From: Hippophae tibetana
Lineage: Eukaryota; Streptophyta; Magnoliopsida; Rosales; Elaeagnaceae
Reading direction: 5' to 3'
Assembly (NCBI GenBank): GCA_037013495.1
Contig: CM072807.1
Span: forward strand, 9,923,001-9,987,000
Length of the DNA: 64,000 nt
The translations under genes were made by a program, and so were the position numbers. How positions within the stretch are numbered: position 1 is the first letter of the stretch; each line of letters begins with the position of its first letter. Shown piece after piece: positions 34,721 through 47,469 of this stretch. Under the pieces are notes generated by a model that worked only from the letters and a program-made list of their open reading frames with translations, was not told the DNA's origin and made no database searches.

Positions 34721-35539
34721 CCGTACATTTTATGATTTGTTTTTATTTTTATTTTCATTTTTCGTATTATTCAATATATATATATAGCATAAAAAAAACT
34801 AAAATATAAATAATAATACAAATAATTAAAAAATTTAATATATTTAATTACATGATAATTAAATTTATTACAAAAACAAATAATGTATATATAATACATA
34901 TAGTTAACTTAAATTACAAATAAAATAATGTCGTCAAAAGTGTAATTATGTGATCGAGTAAGCTTGGTTGGCTTAGAATCTTGATTGGCCTTCACAAGCA
35001 TTATGACAAAAACAGCTGATTTATATAACAATTTATATTCCCTTACATACATGAGCACGTAAAAAATCCATCAAAAAAGTAGTCTAAATTCATGAAATCG
35101 CTCATTTTTACATTTAACGCATGAGCATCGAATTATACTACTTCCAGTATTACTATTTCTACAAGCAAATTCCATGAAACTTTCAACTTCAGAAATATAG
35201 TCTTGCTCAATTCTACACTTTGACATCCAAGATTTGTCTATTTTCTATTAATGACATTAATTAAACATATTACTTAATTATGTATACAATAAATATATTT
35301 CAAGTATTATTATATATTAATTTCCTAATTATTAGAATATATATCAAAACATATATAATGTAAAACAGTTATCATTTTAATCATTTTACAAAACCATTTC
35401 TATACAAATTAAAAAATAAGCAACATGTTAGCATGAATATATAAAAATCAATCACGCACTTTAGTTGATTCTAATTTCTAAGCATGTTACTATATCATAA
35501 TTAAAAAGTAATATTAATTATACTTATATAAATAAATTT

Positions 35540-36060
35540 GTTCACGCATAGTAAACCCACAACATTTAAGATATTATTTCCACATAAAATAAGTCAAACA
35601 TAATAACAAGCAAAATAAAAAACATACCTAAATCAAAAATTTATACAAAATATAAAACAAATTGAATAATAAGCCGCAAAATTCTACTTAATAAAATATA
35701 ATTATAAAATATAAATAAATTTATCCACGCATAGTAAATATATATAATCCATTAAACCCACAACATTTCAGATATTATTTCCACATAAAATAAGTCAAAC
35801 ATAATAACAAACAAAATAAAAAAAACATACCTAAATCAAAAATTTATACAAAATATAAAACAAACTGAATAATAAGGTACAAAATTCTACTTAATAAAAT
35901 ATAATTATTTATAATATATAAATAAATTTATCCACGCACAGTAAATATATATAATTCATCAAACTCACAACATTTTAGATATTATTTTCACGTAAAATAA
36001 ATCAAACATAATAACAAACAAAATAAAAAACATACATAAATCAAGAATTTATACAGAAAA
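35540..36060. repeat. Three-copy tandem repeat of about 180-210 bp
   Basis: Copies start near 35543, 35723 and 35933 with CACGCA.AGTAAA and share CAACATTT.AGATATTATTT, AAATAA.TCAAACATAATAAC and ATACATAAATCAA-like blocks. Copies two and three carry an extra TATATATAAT insert after the start. Confidence 0.85.
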
Positions 36061-36542
36061 TAGGTATAATTTTTTTTAATATTTCGCTCAAAAAAATAGT
36101 AAATCTGAAAGATAATGAGAAGAGGAATATAACTTACAAAACGACGTTACAAATGGTGGTCGGAGGTGACCAAAAATTTAGAAAGAAGATGTCGCACGGT
36201 GTAGATTTTGGGAGAAAATGAAGAAGAGTAAGGAAGAAAATGAAGGAGAGAGAGGAAGAAAATTGGGTTCTGCGTAAAAAATGACCTGAATTTGGATATA
36301 TTAGGTGGATAGCGTCGGTTGACGTGAAGAACCGACGCTATCCACGTGACGTAGCGTCGGTTGAAGTGGCAAATTGACGCTATCTACGTGGATAGCGTCG
36401 TTCTACACGTCAACCGACGCTACGTTCAACGTGGATAGCATCGATTCTACACCGAAACGACTTTAAATTCATTATAAGTTGGTTTTTCCCAAAAACCGAC
36501 TTTACACAGCGATTTAAATACCCTTTTTTTGTAGTAGTGGGG

Positions 36543-37490
36543 TGAGAAAGTCTAAAAAAATCAACAACATAAGTATGAGTAAATCCTTTAGCAACCAATC
36601 TTGCTTTCAGTCACTATATCATACCATTAGGCATAAACTTTATAACAAATACCCATCTACATCCAACCACAACTTTACCTGGAGGTAATTCAGTCAGCTC
36701 CCAAGTATCTCTAAATGTAAGAGCTCTCACCTTCTCCTTAATAATAGCCCACCAACGCGGATGAGCCTAAGCTTCATCAACTAACTTGGTAAGTTGATAC
36801 TAGATAAGGTAGTAGAAAAAAAATAAAAAGGTTAGAGAGAGTCTATCAAAGGTAACAAGTTGAGAAAGAGGATACCTATAACAATATCGAACAACCCTGG
36901 TGACTTTTCGAAGAGAAATGGAAACTTTAAGATCAGATAATGGAGGATAAAATGTTAGAGTAGACAATTGGAAGGACTATGGAGTAATTAACGTTGTTGT
37001 ATCACTTTGTGAGTCATTATTTCCAACTTAGGTAGTTATGTCCCCTACAAGCTCAACCTCAAACATTCCTTGAATTTGAGAAGACTCAAAAGGTTGTTGA
37101 ATAGGAAATGACACTAGATGACACCTAAAATCTTCACCCAGAGACATACCATCCTTTGAAAGATACAGAGTAAACTCAAAAATGTAACATCTGCACTAAC
37201 AAAAATTTATTTGTAAGAGGATGAAACCATTTGTAACATTTTTAAGTCCTAGAATAACCAAAAAATACACATTTGATTGTTTGAGGAGATAATTTATTTT
37301 ATAGATGATGTGCATGAACAAAACACACACAACTAAATACTTGAGAGATATGAGAAAAAGAATTTTTTTGAGAGTGTAATACTGAGTATGGAGTTCTAAA
37401 CTTAAGAACAAATGATATGAGCATCTTTATAAGATAAAATGCATTGAGAACAACATCTCTCAAAAACTTGGGAAGAACATTCATATGGAA
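36543..37490 (-). pseudogene. Copia integrase C-terminus and RT start
   Basis: Between about 37130 and 37490 the minus strand encodes the integrase C-terminal region in pieces (LPKFLRDVVLNAFYLIKM, FRTPYSVLHSQK, IKCVFFGYSRT). 36600-36790 carries the RT start (HPRWWAIIKEKVRALTF, DTWELTELPPGK, CRWVFVIKF). The CACTA insertion at 36539 interrupts RT just after this. Confidence 0.8.
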
Positions 37491-37494
37491 TATG

Positions 37495-37965
37495 AGAATA
37501 ATGTCTCACATTGATTAAGTATAAAATTATGGTAGAGTTTATAAAAATTATAAATATCTTCATCCATTGGGTTAACCTTTTGGGATTAAAGAACCCATCA
37601 TTTTTGTGGACTTTGACATAGAATTATCATGCCACAATTCTCTCAAAAGCTAAAGCTTATGAGAGGTAAACTTAACAACTCATTTATATTTCTTAACATT
37701 CCCTCCTTAAATGTGAGCTATTTTATCTTTATAAACGCTATCACTTGAACTTTCATCAAGAGTGGGTTTTTTTGTCTTTTTGCAAGGCTTATCAAACTCA
37801 AGCTTGTAGGAGATAAACCAAACAACTTATTTATATTTTTTAACATTCTCTCAATATAGGTTACTATGTTTTTGTAAAGGCGTCACTTGAACTTTTCTCA
37901 AAGAGTAAGTTTTCTTATCTTTTTTGAAGTTCAATCAAACTTCAAAATTTAATTGACATTGGGAT
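37495..37965. repeat. Duplicated leader segment in the third copia element
   Basis: AACAACTCATTTATATTTCTTAACATT through a CACTTGAACTTT block (37674-37775) recurs at about 37828-37925. A TGTCTCACATTGATTAAG word near 37502 resembles a TRIM-type LTR start. The region stands where gag should be and may be a foreign fragment that replaced it. Confidence 0.45.
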
Positions 37966-38007
37966 TTCTTCTCTAATGACATTGAGATTTGATCCCAAAA
38001 CTTTATT

Positions 38008-38019
38008 ATTTTGATGCCA
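38008..38019 (-). other. Decayed tRNA-Met primer-binding site
   Basis: The minus strand reads TGGCATCAAAAT, eight of twelve matching TGGTATCAGAGC with all differences transitions. It abuts the LTR. Confidence 0.65.
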
Positions 38020-38151
38020 TGTTTAGCAAAAAAAAAAAAAACTATTATTTCACACACATTTGAGTACAAGGTCTTTATATATATATATTACTAATAAGTA
38101 GATTCTAAAACTTAAAAAAATGTTAAGTTGTTTATTAAATTATTAATAACA
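38020..38151 (-). repeat. 5' LTR of the third copia element
   Basis: 132 bp, containing an A14 run and a TATATATATA expansion relative to the 33378-33505 copy. Ends AATAACA. Confidence 0.72.
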
Positions 38152-38589
38152 AAATGAAAAGCAGCATCTGGTACAACAGTTTATGATCATGTACATACGG
38201 ATGCAATTAGCATTTCACTTCTTAAAGGAGAAAAAAATTGAAAAATTAAAAAAATCTATTTAAAATTTTATAATATGGAATACCAAAAACAATAATTATA
38301 GGTTTGGTTAAACGTAATATATATATATATATTAAGTGTAATTATGTAATACTGAATTTTATAATATTATAATTAATATATATAATATAATCAGATGATA
38401 TTGATGATAAATGTTTTAATAAAATAATATATATATATATATATATTTATTTATTTATTTAAATTAATATTGAAATTATTTATTTTATTTCTCTTAAATT
38501 TAAAAATTAAAAATATTATTTTTAATGTATGATGAAAGAAAAACCAAAAATGTTTGGTTTTACACCTATAAAAATGTTTATCATGATAC
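38152..38589. other. AT-rich spacer with TA and TTTA repeats
   Basis: (TA)n runs at about 38318-38332 and 38428-38447, the second followed by TTTA units. Confidence 0.5.
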
Positions 38590-39275
38590 CCTTTTTTAGC
38601 TTCTAGAATCTATTTCTTAGTTCAAGATCCCTCTTACTAACAGAAATCAAAGAATTAGTAGATCTGTTCTGCCCAAAATTGGAATGGGTTAGAGTTATGA
38701 ACTTAGAATCTATAATCTGATGATCGAGTCGATTCCATGATTATAAGTTCATTCCCTACCGGACCAGACCGGAATAAGGTTATATACATTCGAATTATGA
38801 GAAGAGGTCATTCGAGCGTATCTAAATAGATACTATGTTTACATATGGATCCTTGCGTCGTTACATTCCATTTAGGATTAGGAATAGTAATCGGACCTAC
38901 TTTTTACATATCTCTCGTTATTTGGGGCCCTATTCACCTCTTTGGGCTTCTATTGAATCGTGAAATAGGTTTGATTGTCTATCCTTTTGATATAATAGAT
39001 AGATAAATAATCTACCTAAATAAGGCATCCTCCGGATAATTCAAATCGAAGCAATTGGATGTCCGACTCGGGCCTATATGACCGGTCAATAGAAATACTC
39101 TAACAATCCACCCATGTGTGATGTATGAAACTCCCCAGCGAATGAGGTAAAGATGGAATGAACAGTTGGTCGGGCAACGATTCCGGTTGAAGCGGATCCA
39201 TCCTATGCCTCATCAGTCTCTGGTGCGCATTGAGCTTTTTTCTGCCTTTTCGTCTTTAAACCCACCTCCAAAAAC
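38590..39275 (+). other. Plastid-derived DNA (NUPT), probably from the inverted repeat
   Basis: The block is clearly richer in G+C than its surroundings and reads like plastid sequence, with TAGTTCAAGATCCCTCTTAC, GGAATAAGGTTATATACATT, TCTGATGATCGAGTCGATT and GTTATTTGGGGCCCTATTC. From recall it matches the spacer between the 3' end of rps12 and trnV in the inverted repeat; this placement is not proven. A 53-codon frame (38845-39006) is intact but is not a known plastid gene to me. Good preservation suggests a recent transfer. Ends are approximate. Confidence 0.72.
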
Positions 39276-40539
39276 AAAAAAAAACTTTATAATATAATGA
39301 TTTATCAAACTAATAGATGATTTTAGTTAGATTTTATTTTCATGAAAATAGTTCTAGAGATAAGACTTATAGTTGTTCTAGTAGGACATTATCTTATTGG
39401 ATGGTATAACTTCTTAATGTCTTCTTAGCTGGACTAATGCATTCACATAAAGTTAATGTATTATAAAAAAACTTTTTTTTATTAAAATCGATCCGAGTTA
39501 AAACTTACAACTATTATAATAAGATATATCTTGTTGTGATAAGTGTTACTACGACATATGCTAGTGATAAGTTTTTGATCATCATATAAATTATGTGTGT
39601 AATAAATATACAAGTATATGTATCGTAACAAGTAATATAATGATAAATAAAGATCGTTTTCACGGAGATTATTTTTTTAGAAACTAATTTTTAAAACTAA
39701 AAATAATAAAAATCAATTTTTCTTATCTTTTTATATCTTAAGAAAAAAAAATTAAAATAACTAAAAGTAAATAGCAATAATTAATTAAATCATATTTTGT
39801 GACTAAAAAGATATATGAGAAAATATCTAAGAATGCTTAATCCCCTAATTTTTTAAACATACGAATCACTAAAATCCCTCCAATATAATATCAATTAATT
39901 ACATGATCAATTGAATCTAACCTACCATGTATTTCTCTCTCAATTAAACTACACATCATATAGTGATCAATTTAATCACACTCTAATGCTAATTAAATTG
40001 CATACTACTCATTAAGTTCATCAATTATGGATCACACACATAAGAATCATACATCTCTGCCTAGAAACTATGCATGTTATTTAATCAAGACAAACAATTA
40101 AATAATTTTCTCAAATCTATTTAATTGTCTCTATAGATAAATTGTTGGTTAAACAATTAATAGCATAAAAATCAAATTAAATAATATAATTAACTTAATA
40201 TTATAATTGGGAAAAAATATTAGATCATCACATGATGAAAATTGGGTTCATAAGATCTCTAGATTAATAAATTAATTACACATAATTGTGTTCATAAAAC
40301 TCATATTTTTCATAAAGAAAGACATGAAATTAACAAAGAAAAGAGTAGAAAAAGAAATACAATCAATCTCTTTAATTATAGAATTAATTTTCTCTTGAAT
40401 CTCCACCAAAATTGTGTTGTTATTTGAATTTTTTGTACTTTCTCTCCTTTTAGCTCTAAAAACTTATCAATATTATGTTAATTGAGGCCAATTAGGATTT
40501 ATGGAGTGATCAGGGGCTTAAATAAAGCTCAGGTGCGAT
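39276..40539. other. AT-rich spacer, possibly retroelement-derived
   Basis: No gene is recognised. The stretch AAAGATCGTTTTCACGGAG near 39650 recalls the ends of large gene-poor LTR elements in plants, but no LTR pair was found. Confidence 0.35.
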
Positions 40540-40860
40540 TTGGACCGTCCGATCAGCTTCAAATCAAGAGCTACGATCAAAACAAGCAAAACTGACAGTT
40601 TCACCCTATCACAGCGTGACACGTCGCATTAGAAGTTCATTGGGTGAATCAGAGAGCAACACATGACAGGGGAGACCAGTCAGAGTAAACGTTCGTCGAG
40701 TCAGCACCACGTGGCATGTGATTCGTTTTTCGCGCTTGCGTGGCGTCCGCGTGGCTTGCTTAGTCAGCTCCTATATTTGCGTGGCATGTCACGTGGTAAG
40801 ATTGGTCTTGGGTTAAAAATCCCAAAAAATTCCAAAAATTATATTTTCACTCATTTTCAA
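40540..40860. other. GC-richer island with repeated GTGGC words, no supported gene
   Basis: CACGTGGCATGTG, GCGTGGCGTCCGCGTGGC and GCGTGGCATGTCACGTGG occur within 120 bases (40707-40797). A frame of 66 codons (40663-40863) spans it but resembles no family. It is most likely a transposon fragment. The boundaries are only compositional. Confidence 0.35.
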
Positions 40861-42816
40861 TAGAAAGTTTCTATTTTAATTTTTTTAGCAATAAAAATAC
40901 TATTTATTAAATAAAACAAGTAAATATTAAGTAAAAAAGTATAATAATGACTCTATTTTCATAAAGTCATCAGTTTTCTAATATTATACTAATGATTTCT
41001 CATACTAAGTAATGTCTTATCACGAATTTCATTTTTATCAAAATTGTAAGTTAGTGCTAAGCCTTATTTCTAAATAATTTTGATAAAGATAACGAATTAT
41101 CCAAAATCAAACATAAAAATTTATAATAAATACTTTCAAAGCTTAAAACCTAGGATTCATAATTTTTTTTCTTTCTAAAACCTATTCCTAGTGACGAAAT
41201 TAGTGGTTTGGCCGGTGTCCTTACCACCCCCGAAAAAAATTGTATTTACTATCGATGATAAATATATGTTAGGTATATGTAAAATACAAATTAAATGAAA
41301 AATATAAATCTATGTAAGTATGTTATTTTATTATATTTAAAAGAAAATTAGATAAAAATTTAATTTTATTAATATCAAACCTTTTTTCACAACTAATAAA
41401 CTTAAATGACACATTTTTATAAAAAATAATAATTAAAGATATATATTTAAAAATATATATATATATTAAACAACACATTTGATTTAAATAAGAAAACTAT
41501 ACGATCACTTCATATTTTTATTATGCAAAATACAATACTTTTTAATTAAACAATAAAGTATGTTTTGTGCATCAAATTGGATAAATTAAATATAATTATA
41601 TTGAATTAAATAATATTATAATTAATTTATACAATATTTTACAAAAATATGTATACTATAATTAGATATAATTGATTATAAATATTTTAATAAATTAATT
41701 TTTATTATAAAATTTATTTAAAACAATATTTTCAATTTATTTTTATATTCTATTATATTTTAAAAATAAAAAAAATTATTAATTTAATATAAAATAAACA
41801 ATAAAAATATATAATTTTATAATTTAAATATCTTATCGTTTAGATTCACATCTACTTACGTATTAATGTATATATGTATATATAATTTTATTATTTTTAA
41901 TTGTATAATACAATATAATTTTACAATCAAATACATAAATACATAAAAATTATACACTTAATATCTAATATTGGGTAATAAATATGTTATATTTGTCACA
42001 TCATATTAGATATATCAAGTGTCATTCAATTAGAACGAAATATATTAAATTATATTGTAATTAGTTTATGTGATAACATGTATAATATAGTTTTATAAAA
42101 TTAATTATAAATATTTTATTTATTTTTATGTATTATTATATATTAGAATAAAAAATATTATTTATAATTTTAAAAAAATCAATAAATATAATTAAATAAA
42201 TTAAGTTATCTATCTATTACACTTATATACACTTTTATTTATTTTTAAACCCGCATTGCGGGTGGGTCTTCGGCATACTGGAGATGTGGGGAATTTCAGA
42301 CGTCTTCACCACCCATCTTCCCTTGAAAGTTCGTTATCTTCTTCTATGGCTCTGATAAGCATTTCAGCAATATGATGACTTGCTGAACTGGAAATTTTTA
42401 TTCCTTTTATTTTTAATTTTTTTCTCATTTGTCAAAATTATCGTATCTCAAATTTGAGGTTTTTATTTCTTGATCTGTTTAGTTGTGTTTGATCAGATCT
42501 GCCAATTTTAATTATTTATTTTATGGGTTTTCAACATCTTTGATTCTTTTCTTGAAGTTTTTGGTTTATGCAGACTTTTGCATTAGGGGGTATAAGGAAT
42601 TTTCAATGCCCTCGTAAATAACTTGGAAATTTATTTGCAAGGTTATAGCCGGAAGGATATAATAAAAAAACCTGGGAAGGTTTATTGTGATTCAAGTATC
42701 ATTATAAATATTATCTAGTTTTTATTAATTTTTCTTTTTTCATTAATGAATTATCATAATAATGCTATTTTGATCTTGGTTTAATAGTTGAATATTATAT
42801 AAAAATATATATTTAA
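40861..42816. other. AT-rich spacer
   Basis: No gene recognised. A short less AT-rich patch at 42250-42400 (CCCGCATTGCGGGTGGG, a small palindrome) has no assignable function. Confidence 0.5.
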
Positions 42817-43154
42817 TGTAACAACAAAGTGGTGTGAGGGAAACGGTGGACAATGGTAACGATTCGGTTTCGTTGAAATCGAACGTCGATTACGAAACCA
42901 TACGAAGTTTTTGATAGAAAAATATTTATAAAGGCATCAGGTCTTTTCGTTACTCACTGATTGATTCATATACATTATCAAAACACAGAGAATGAGAGCA
43001 TCAAATCAAAAATTTATTGAAATTCTCGCGTAAGTGTTGAAATTTGATTAATGGTAGGAGGTATGTTTTCAATCTAATTTTGTTTCTACGGTATATAAAT
43101 TTTACGTTCATATTATTTCTTTAACGTTTCTGGATTGAATTATGATCTTATATT

Positions 43155-43166
43155 TGGTATCAGAGC
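43155..43166 (+). other. Perfect initiator tRNA-Met primer-binding site
   Basis: TGGTATCAGAGC, twelve of twelve. Confidence 0.9.
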
Positions 43167-44489
43167 TATTTTTGTTTTGCTTGTTTTTGATGAATATGAA
43201 AATTACAAATTGTTTCAATATTGATTTTAGAGTGATTTTGTAAATTTAAATTTGAAAAATAATTAAGAAAATAAATCCAAACTATCCTAGGTATTAATTT
43301 AAATCATTAATTAACTTTTTATTTAAAATAATGTTTTTTATTCAAATTGAGATCATGAATCACTCGAAAATTAAATTCTGAAAATTTTGATAAAAAAAAT
43401 ACTGGATTTCGTTACCGTAATAGTATAATACGGTTGGGTATCTATTTGGATCAAAAGTGGATTGGGTTGACACAACTGAAGGTTGAAGATGATTCTTCGA
43501 GGGAATTTAAAAAAAATCAGAAATGATGTTGCTTAGGGGGCTTGAACCCAAGTCTTGTGTAAGGCAATAAGTGCCTCGTCCAATGGGTTGCAACAATTAT
43601 TACATTTAATTTAGTATATGATTTATTTTTATATAACCATTCAGAATTTTATTTTATTAAAAAAAAGTTTTGAATATAATTTCAATTAATTATTTAACTT
43701 ATCTTTGTCATACGTATAATATTTATTATACATGTGATATTTATTTAAATAATTTTTGGGCACATTAAAAATTATTTAAATACATTATGTTTAAATTATT
43801 TGTTTTGGTATTTGTATGTATAAATTTTGTAATTGATTATACATAAAAAATTTGGTTAAATAAATTATGCATAATAAAATTAATTATTAATGGCTCTTTA
43901 TAGATTTAATTAATGTTTATATTATTTATTTTATTTGTATAATTCATTCTCATACATGCAATCTTAAGATAGATAATATTTACATATTTGAAATTAAATT
44001 AATATTGCTTAGTTTTATGCAATAATTGAGTCTAAGGATTTAACTAATATTTAAGTGATTTATGTAGTTTAATTAATTAGGGAGTAACCACAGTATCTTA
44101 AATTAATTAAAACTATAATAAGGTTTATTTAGGATCACATTTATAAAATAAATGTTAATTGTAATTAATCATATGTGATATAATAAATCTTATCTCATAA
44201 GAATTTTTATTATATTTTTGTGTGATTAATTATGATAAAATATCAAATTATATTTTCTGATTTACCCACATGGATTAAGAAAATGAACATAATTTGATAG
44301 TTTTATCGTAAAGTTAAAATGAATCTAATTGAATTAAAATTTTAGTCCACAGACAAGTTTTATGTCACTAGATTCATATTTTTCATAATTTACATTGGAA
44401 AAGAACGACTATAATTTAGGTCTCAAATTTTAATAAGCATATAATCTTTAATTGTAACTTCTTAACTTATAAATTTCTCTGATATCTGG

Positions 44490-44975
44490 TGTAACATTCT
44501 CGATCTGAAAGGGGATAATTATGAAATATGAAAGGAAATAATTCTTATTCATCTAGGGTGGATGGATATTGACTATGCTATTAGGAAAAACGAACCACCT
44601 AAAATTACTCAAATCAGCACTCTAGAAAATATCATGCTTTATGAACAATGGGAGCGATCTAACCGACTTAGCATGATATTCATTAAAACTAAAATCTTTG
44701 CTAGTATTCATGGTTCTATTGACCAACATAACAATGTTTAAGATTTACTAAAGGCCATTGATGATCAGTTCGTCATTCATATAAGGCTTTAAGCAAGCAC
44801 GAAGTTCTCTTCCTTAAGACTCACCAGTGTGAAAGGTGTCTGTGAGCACATTATGATGAGGAACATTACAGCTCAACTTAAGTATCTTGAGGTTGAGATG
44901 TCAGAATCCTTCCTAGTGCACTTTATCCTTAACGCTCTCCCACATCAATACAGTCCAAATTTTTGAGGTGATACT
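44490..44975 (+). pseudogene. Copia gag fragment
   Basis: Reads WMDIDYAIRKNEPPKIT, YEQWERSNRLSMIFIKTKIF and SIHGSIDQHNNV, then a stop, DLLKAIDDQF, and in a further stretch GVCEHIMMRNITAQLKYLE and ESFLVHFILNALPHQYSPNF. This is the gag core of copia elements with several stops. It ends abruptly. Confidence 0.85.
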
Positions 44976-46865
44976 CAGTAATACTTCTATTTAAAAAGGT
45001 ATTAATTTATTGCAATTTTTCATTTAATTTGATATTTTTAACATATGTATTAATATACGTACGATATTCAAATGATATTTTTGGATAATTAATTAAAAAA
45101 TGTCTTTAAAATATCATTTAATTAAAATCTTCAATTAAATTATAAATTGTATTAAATTAATATCTTTTTTTAAATGGGGTATCACTAAGTTATCATCCCA
45201 AAAATCTTTGTAAAAATGTGTATCAAAAGTAAAATCGTGATACTATTAAAGCACACAAAAAAATGGTACCAAAAATAGAACACGTGTATTAAATAAGCGT
45301 GCATGTTAAAATGATGTAAAAGCTATTTTATTAGTTGCATTTTAGCCTTAGGATTTGTGTATTTGTTTGGTTAGGTAGGTCTTTGAGAAATTGTTTGACA
45401 ATTCGCGATGCATTGTTGTACATGATGAAGAATAAAGACAACTCCTGGTCGTAGCTAACATGCCACCTTCTTTTTTTAATGTGGCAACCATTATATTATT
45501 GAGATGTTGGAATGTTTCAATAAAAATCATATTGATATTAACTTTAGAACCTGTTTTTAAAATAATCACCATGGGTCGTTGACATGTCTAGCAAAAGAAA
45601 TTTGAGTAAAAAGTATAATTAATGATAAAGTAAAATTTCTAACATTTTGAAGTGATTTTCAAGTTGCAATGCTAATAATTAGACATAAAGTTTTGTTTAT
45701 CTTATATTATTTCTTATTTAATATTTCAATGAATTTATGATATTATTTAAATAAAGAGTATCTGTTCTAATTTTAAATATATGTTATATTATTATTTTTT
45801 ATATTATAAATTATCATTTATTATTTTTGTATTTTTATTTATCTCATTTAGTCTTATTAAAAATAAATAAAATATCTCAATTAATATTGTTTTATTATTA
45901 TCTTGTGTCATTAAAAATTGACAAAAGAAATAAATTATAAAAATTAATGTATTATCTCATAAATTTTATTAACATTTTATCGTAATTTACTCTCGTCGGA
46001 TGGAACAATCTATTACTATTAATAGTTTACTAGAAACAACTGACAGCAAACTCTCAATATATACAATTATATAGATGTAATTATTCTGGCTACAAAATTC
46101 AAACATGATAGAAAGATACAAGGCAGATCTATACAAGTATGATTAGGTGGCCAGAATATAGTTTGTTAATGAAAGATATCGTGCTTTAGATGATCCTTGT
46201 TCAAAATATTTGCTTTTAAATCTATTTGTGTGAAAAAAAGGGTCATATACTCATATATAGAAAAAGCTAGCTTTCTATCGGATTATTCATGAAATATAAT
46301 AAAATGATACATATAATATATACATATTTATATTTTTAATAAATATATATCTAATAACATAATTTTTAATTAAAAAATTATTCAAATATTTTAACAAATT
46401 CTTTCTATTAAATTTAAATAAACTTTTAATCTAATTTAACTTTAAATATTAGATAATGAGAAAAAAATTGATTTTTTTGTTAAAATTTAGAATAGTTTTT
46501 TAAGTAAATATTAATTTTTCATGCATAAACTACAGAAAAATATAAACTTAAATGTATATTTATATCATAAGAAAAATTTACGGTCTTGACACCTTTATAA
46601 CAAACAAATAGATTTAAATGACACATTTTTAAGGGACAATAAAAACATCTAAATAATGGCACTAAACAAGACCATTCCGGCTCTTCACCTATGAAGATAG
46701 AAAATAACCTCACTGGACGAAATCCTGATCAAGTTTTGGTTCCACGCTATTTTATTTAGCCTCTGAGAAGGGTGACATGTACCTCAATCCCAATATATTA
46801 ACAAATAGGCCTTCTCCTGTTCATCAACTCGAACCTCATGCTAAAATGAGACATGTTATCTAATT
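44976..46865. other. AT-rich spacer
   Basis: No gene or element recognised. Confidence 0.5.
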
Positions 46866-47043
46866 AAAATCTTTTAAATCTAACAGTTTACATGTCTCAT
46901 TTTAAAATATCCCAATTGATTCTGAAATATCCAAAAAATTAAAATTAAAATATTGACAAAATCTTTTAAATCTAACAGTTTACTCTGATTCCTGTATACA
47001 GGCAAAAATATCCCAATTGATTCTGAAAATATCCTAAAAATTT
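46866..47043. repeat. Imperfect 93-bp tandem duplication
   Basis: AAAATCTTTTAAATCTAACA begins both copies (46866 and 46959), and both contain ATATCCCAATTGATTCTGAAA. The middle of the copies differs. Confidence 0.8.
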
Positions 47044-47469
47044 GTTTGGGGAAAAATTGCTAGATCATCTAATACGATGAAACCTATAACGCTATTGAAA
47101 GGTGAAATACAGCTATCTTTTAGGAATATATATGACCGGCTATTCATTTTACAGGGGACAAGTTTTGTCAATATTTACATAATAGATAATACGTCCTCCC
47201 TACAAAATATTGGATTAAAAAGTCTAAATCCTTGATTAAGGATTAGGTTCCTATCCCATAAAATGATGACAAAAAACACAAATTTTCATTAATACAAATG
47301 TAAGGATAAAACTCCCCTAACTGACAAATATTATCTACAAATAAAGGTCATTACTTTGCGCAAGATAAATAAACGTAAGATTATCATAATAGAACTAAAA
47401 AAAGGACGAGAAAAGAGGCCAATTGAAGTTCTTTCTTTATTTTTTTTTCTTTCAGAAATTATAGTTCAT

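Larger units (their letters stand above)
34624..36539. mobile_element. Non-autonomous CACTA (En/Spm) transposon
   Basis: Starts CACTATTACAGAAATAGGC and ends in the complement of CACTACTACAAAAAAAGGG. The first bases CACTA are diagnostic. GGG flanks it on both sides (34621-34623 and 36540-36542), the 3-bp duplication of this superfamily. Subterminal regions carry repeated AAAGTCGGTT / ACCGACTTT and GCGTCGGTTGA-type words in both orientations (34650-34720, 36310-36510). The interior lacks a transposase and holds a three-copy tandem repeat. Confidence 0.93.
33378..38151 (-). mobile_element. Deleted copia retrotransposon split by a CACTA transposon
   Basis: LTR-like repeats at 33378-33505 and 38020-38151 share CACATTTGAGTACAAG, TATATATTA.TAAT.AGTAGA and TAAAACTTAAAAA. 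On the minus strand TGGCATCAAAAT (38008-38019), a decayed tRNA-Met PBS, abuts the 5' LTR. CTTGAAGTGGAG, a PPT, abuts the 3' LTR at 33506-33517. Coding remnants run integrase C-terminus, RT, RNase H; gag, protease and the integrase core are missing. Without the CACTA insertion only about 2.9 kb remain. No target duplication was found. Confidence 0.85.
42817..44975 (+). mobile_element. Left half of a copia retrotransposon (LTR, PBS, gag only)
   Basis: A perfect PBS (43155-43166) follows an LTR-like segment starting TGTAACAACAAAG at 42817 and carrying TATTTATAAAGG (42923-42934). After a long non-coding leader, gag remnants run to about 44975. Nothing of pol and no second LTR follow, so the right part was lost. 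The left boundary is inferred from the TG start. Confidence 0.72.

Noticed and set aside
38845..39006. 53-codon intact frame inside the plastid-like block
   Set aside because: It matches no plastid gene I can name and lies in what appears to be a plastid spacer, so it is kept only as part of the NUPT.
40663..40863. 66-codon frame in the GC-richer island
   Set aside because: No recognisable domain, no promoter or intron context, and the frame follows from local GC content.
42340..42400. C/D-box snoRNA-like motifs (ATGATGA and CTGA)
   Set aside because: The boxes are only a few bases apart, without the normal 50-80 base spacing or terminal stem.
43530..43605. tRNA-like stretch (GCTTGAACCCAAGTC)
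   Set aside because: It resembles a T-arm word, but no cloverleaf can be built; it lies in the leader of a copia fragment.
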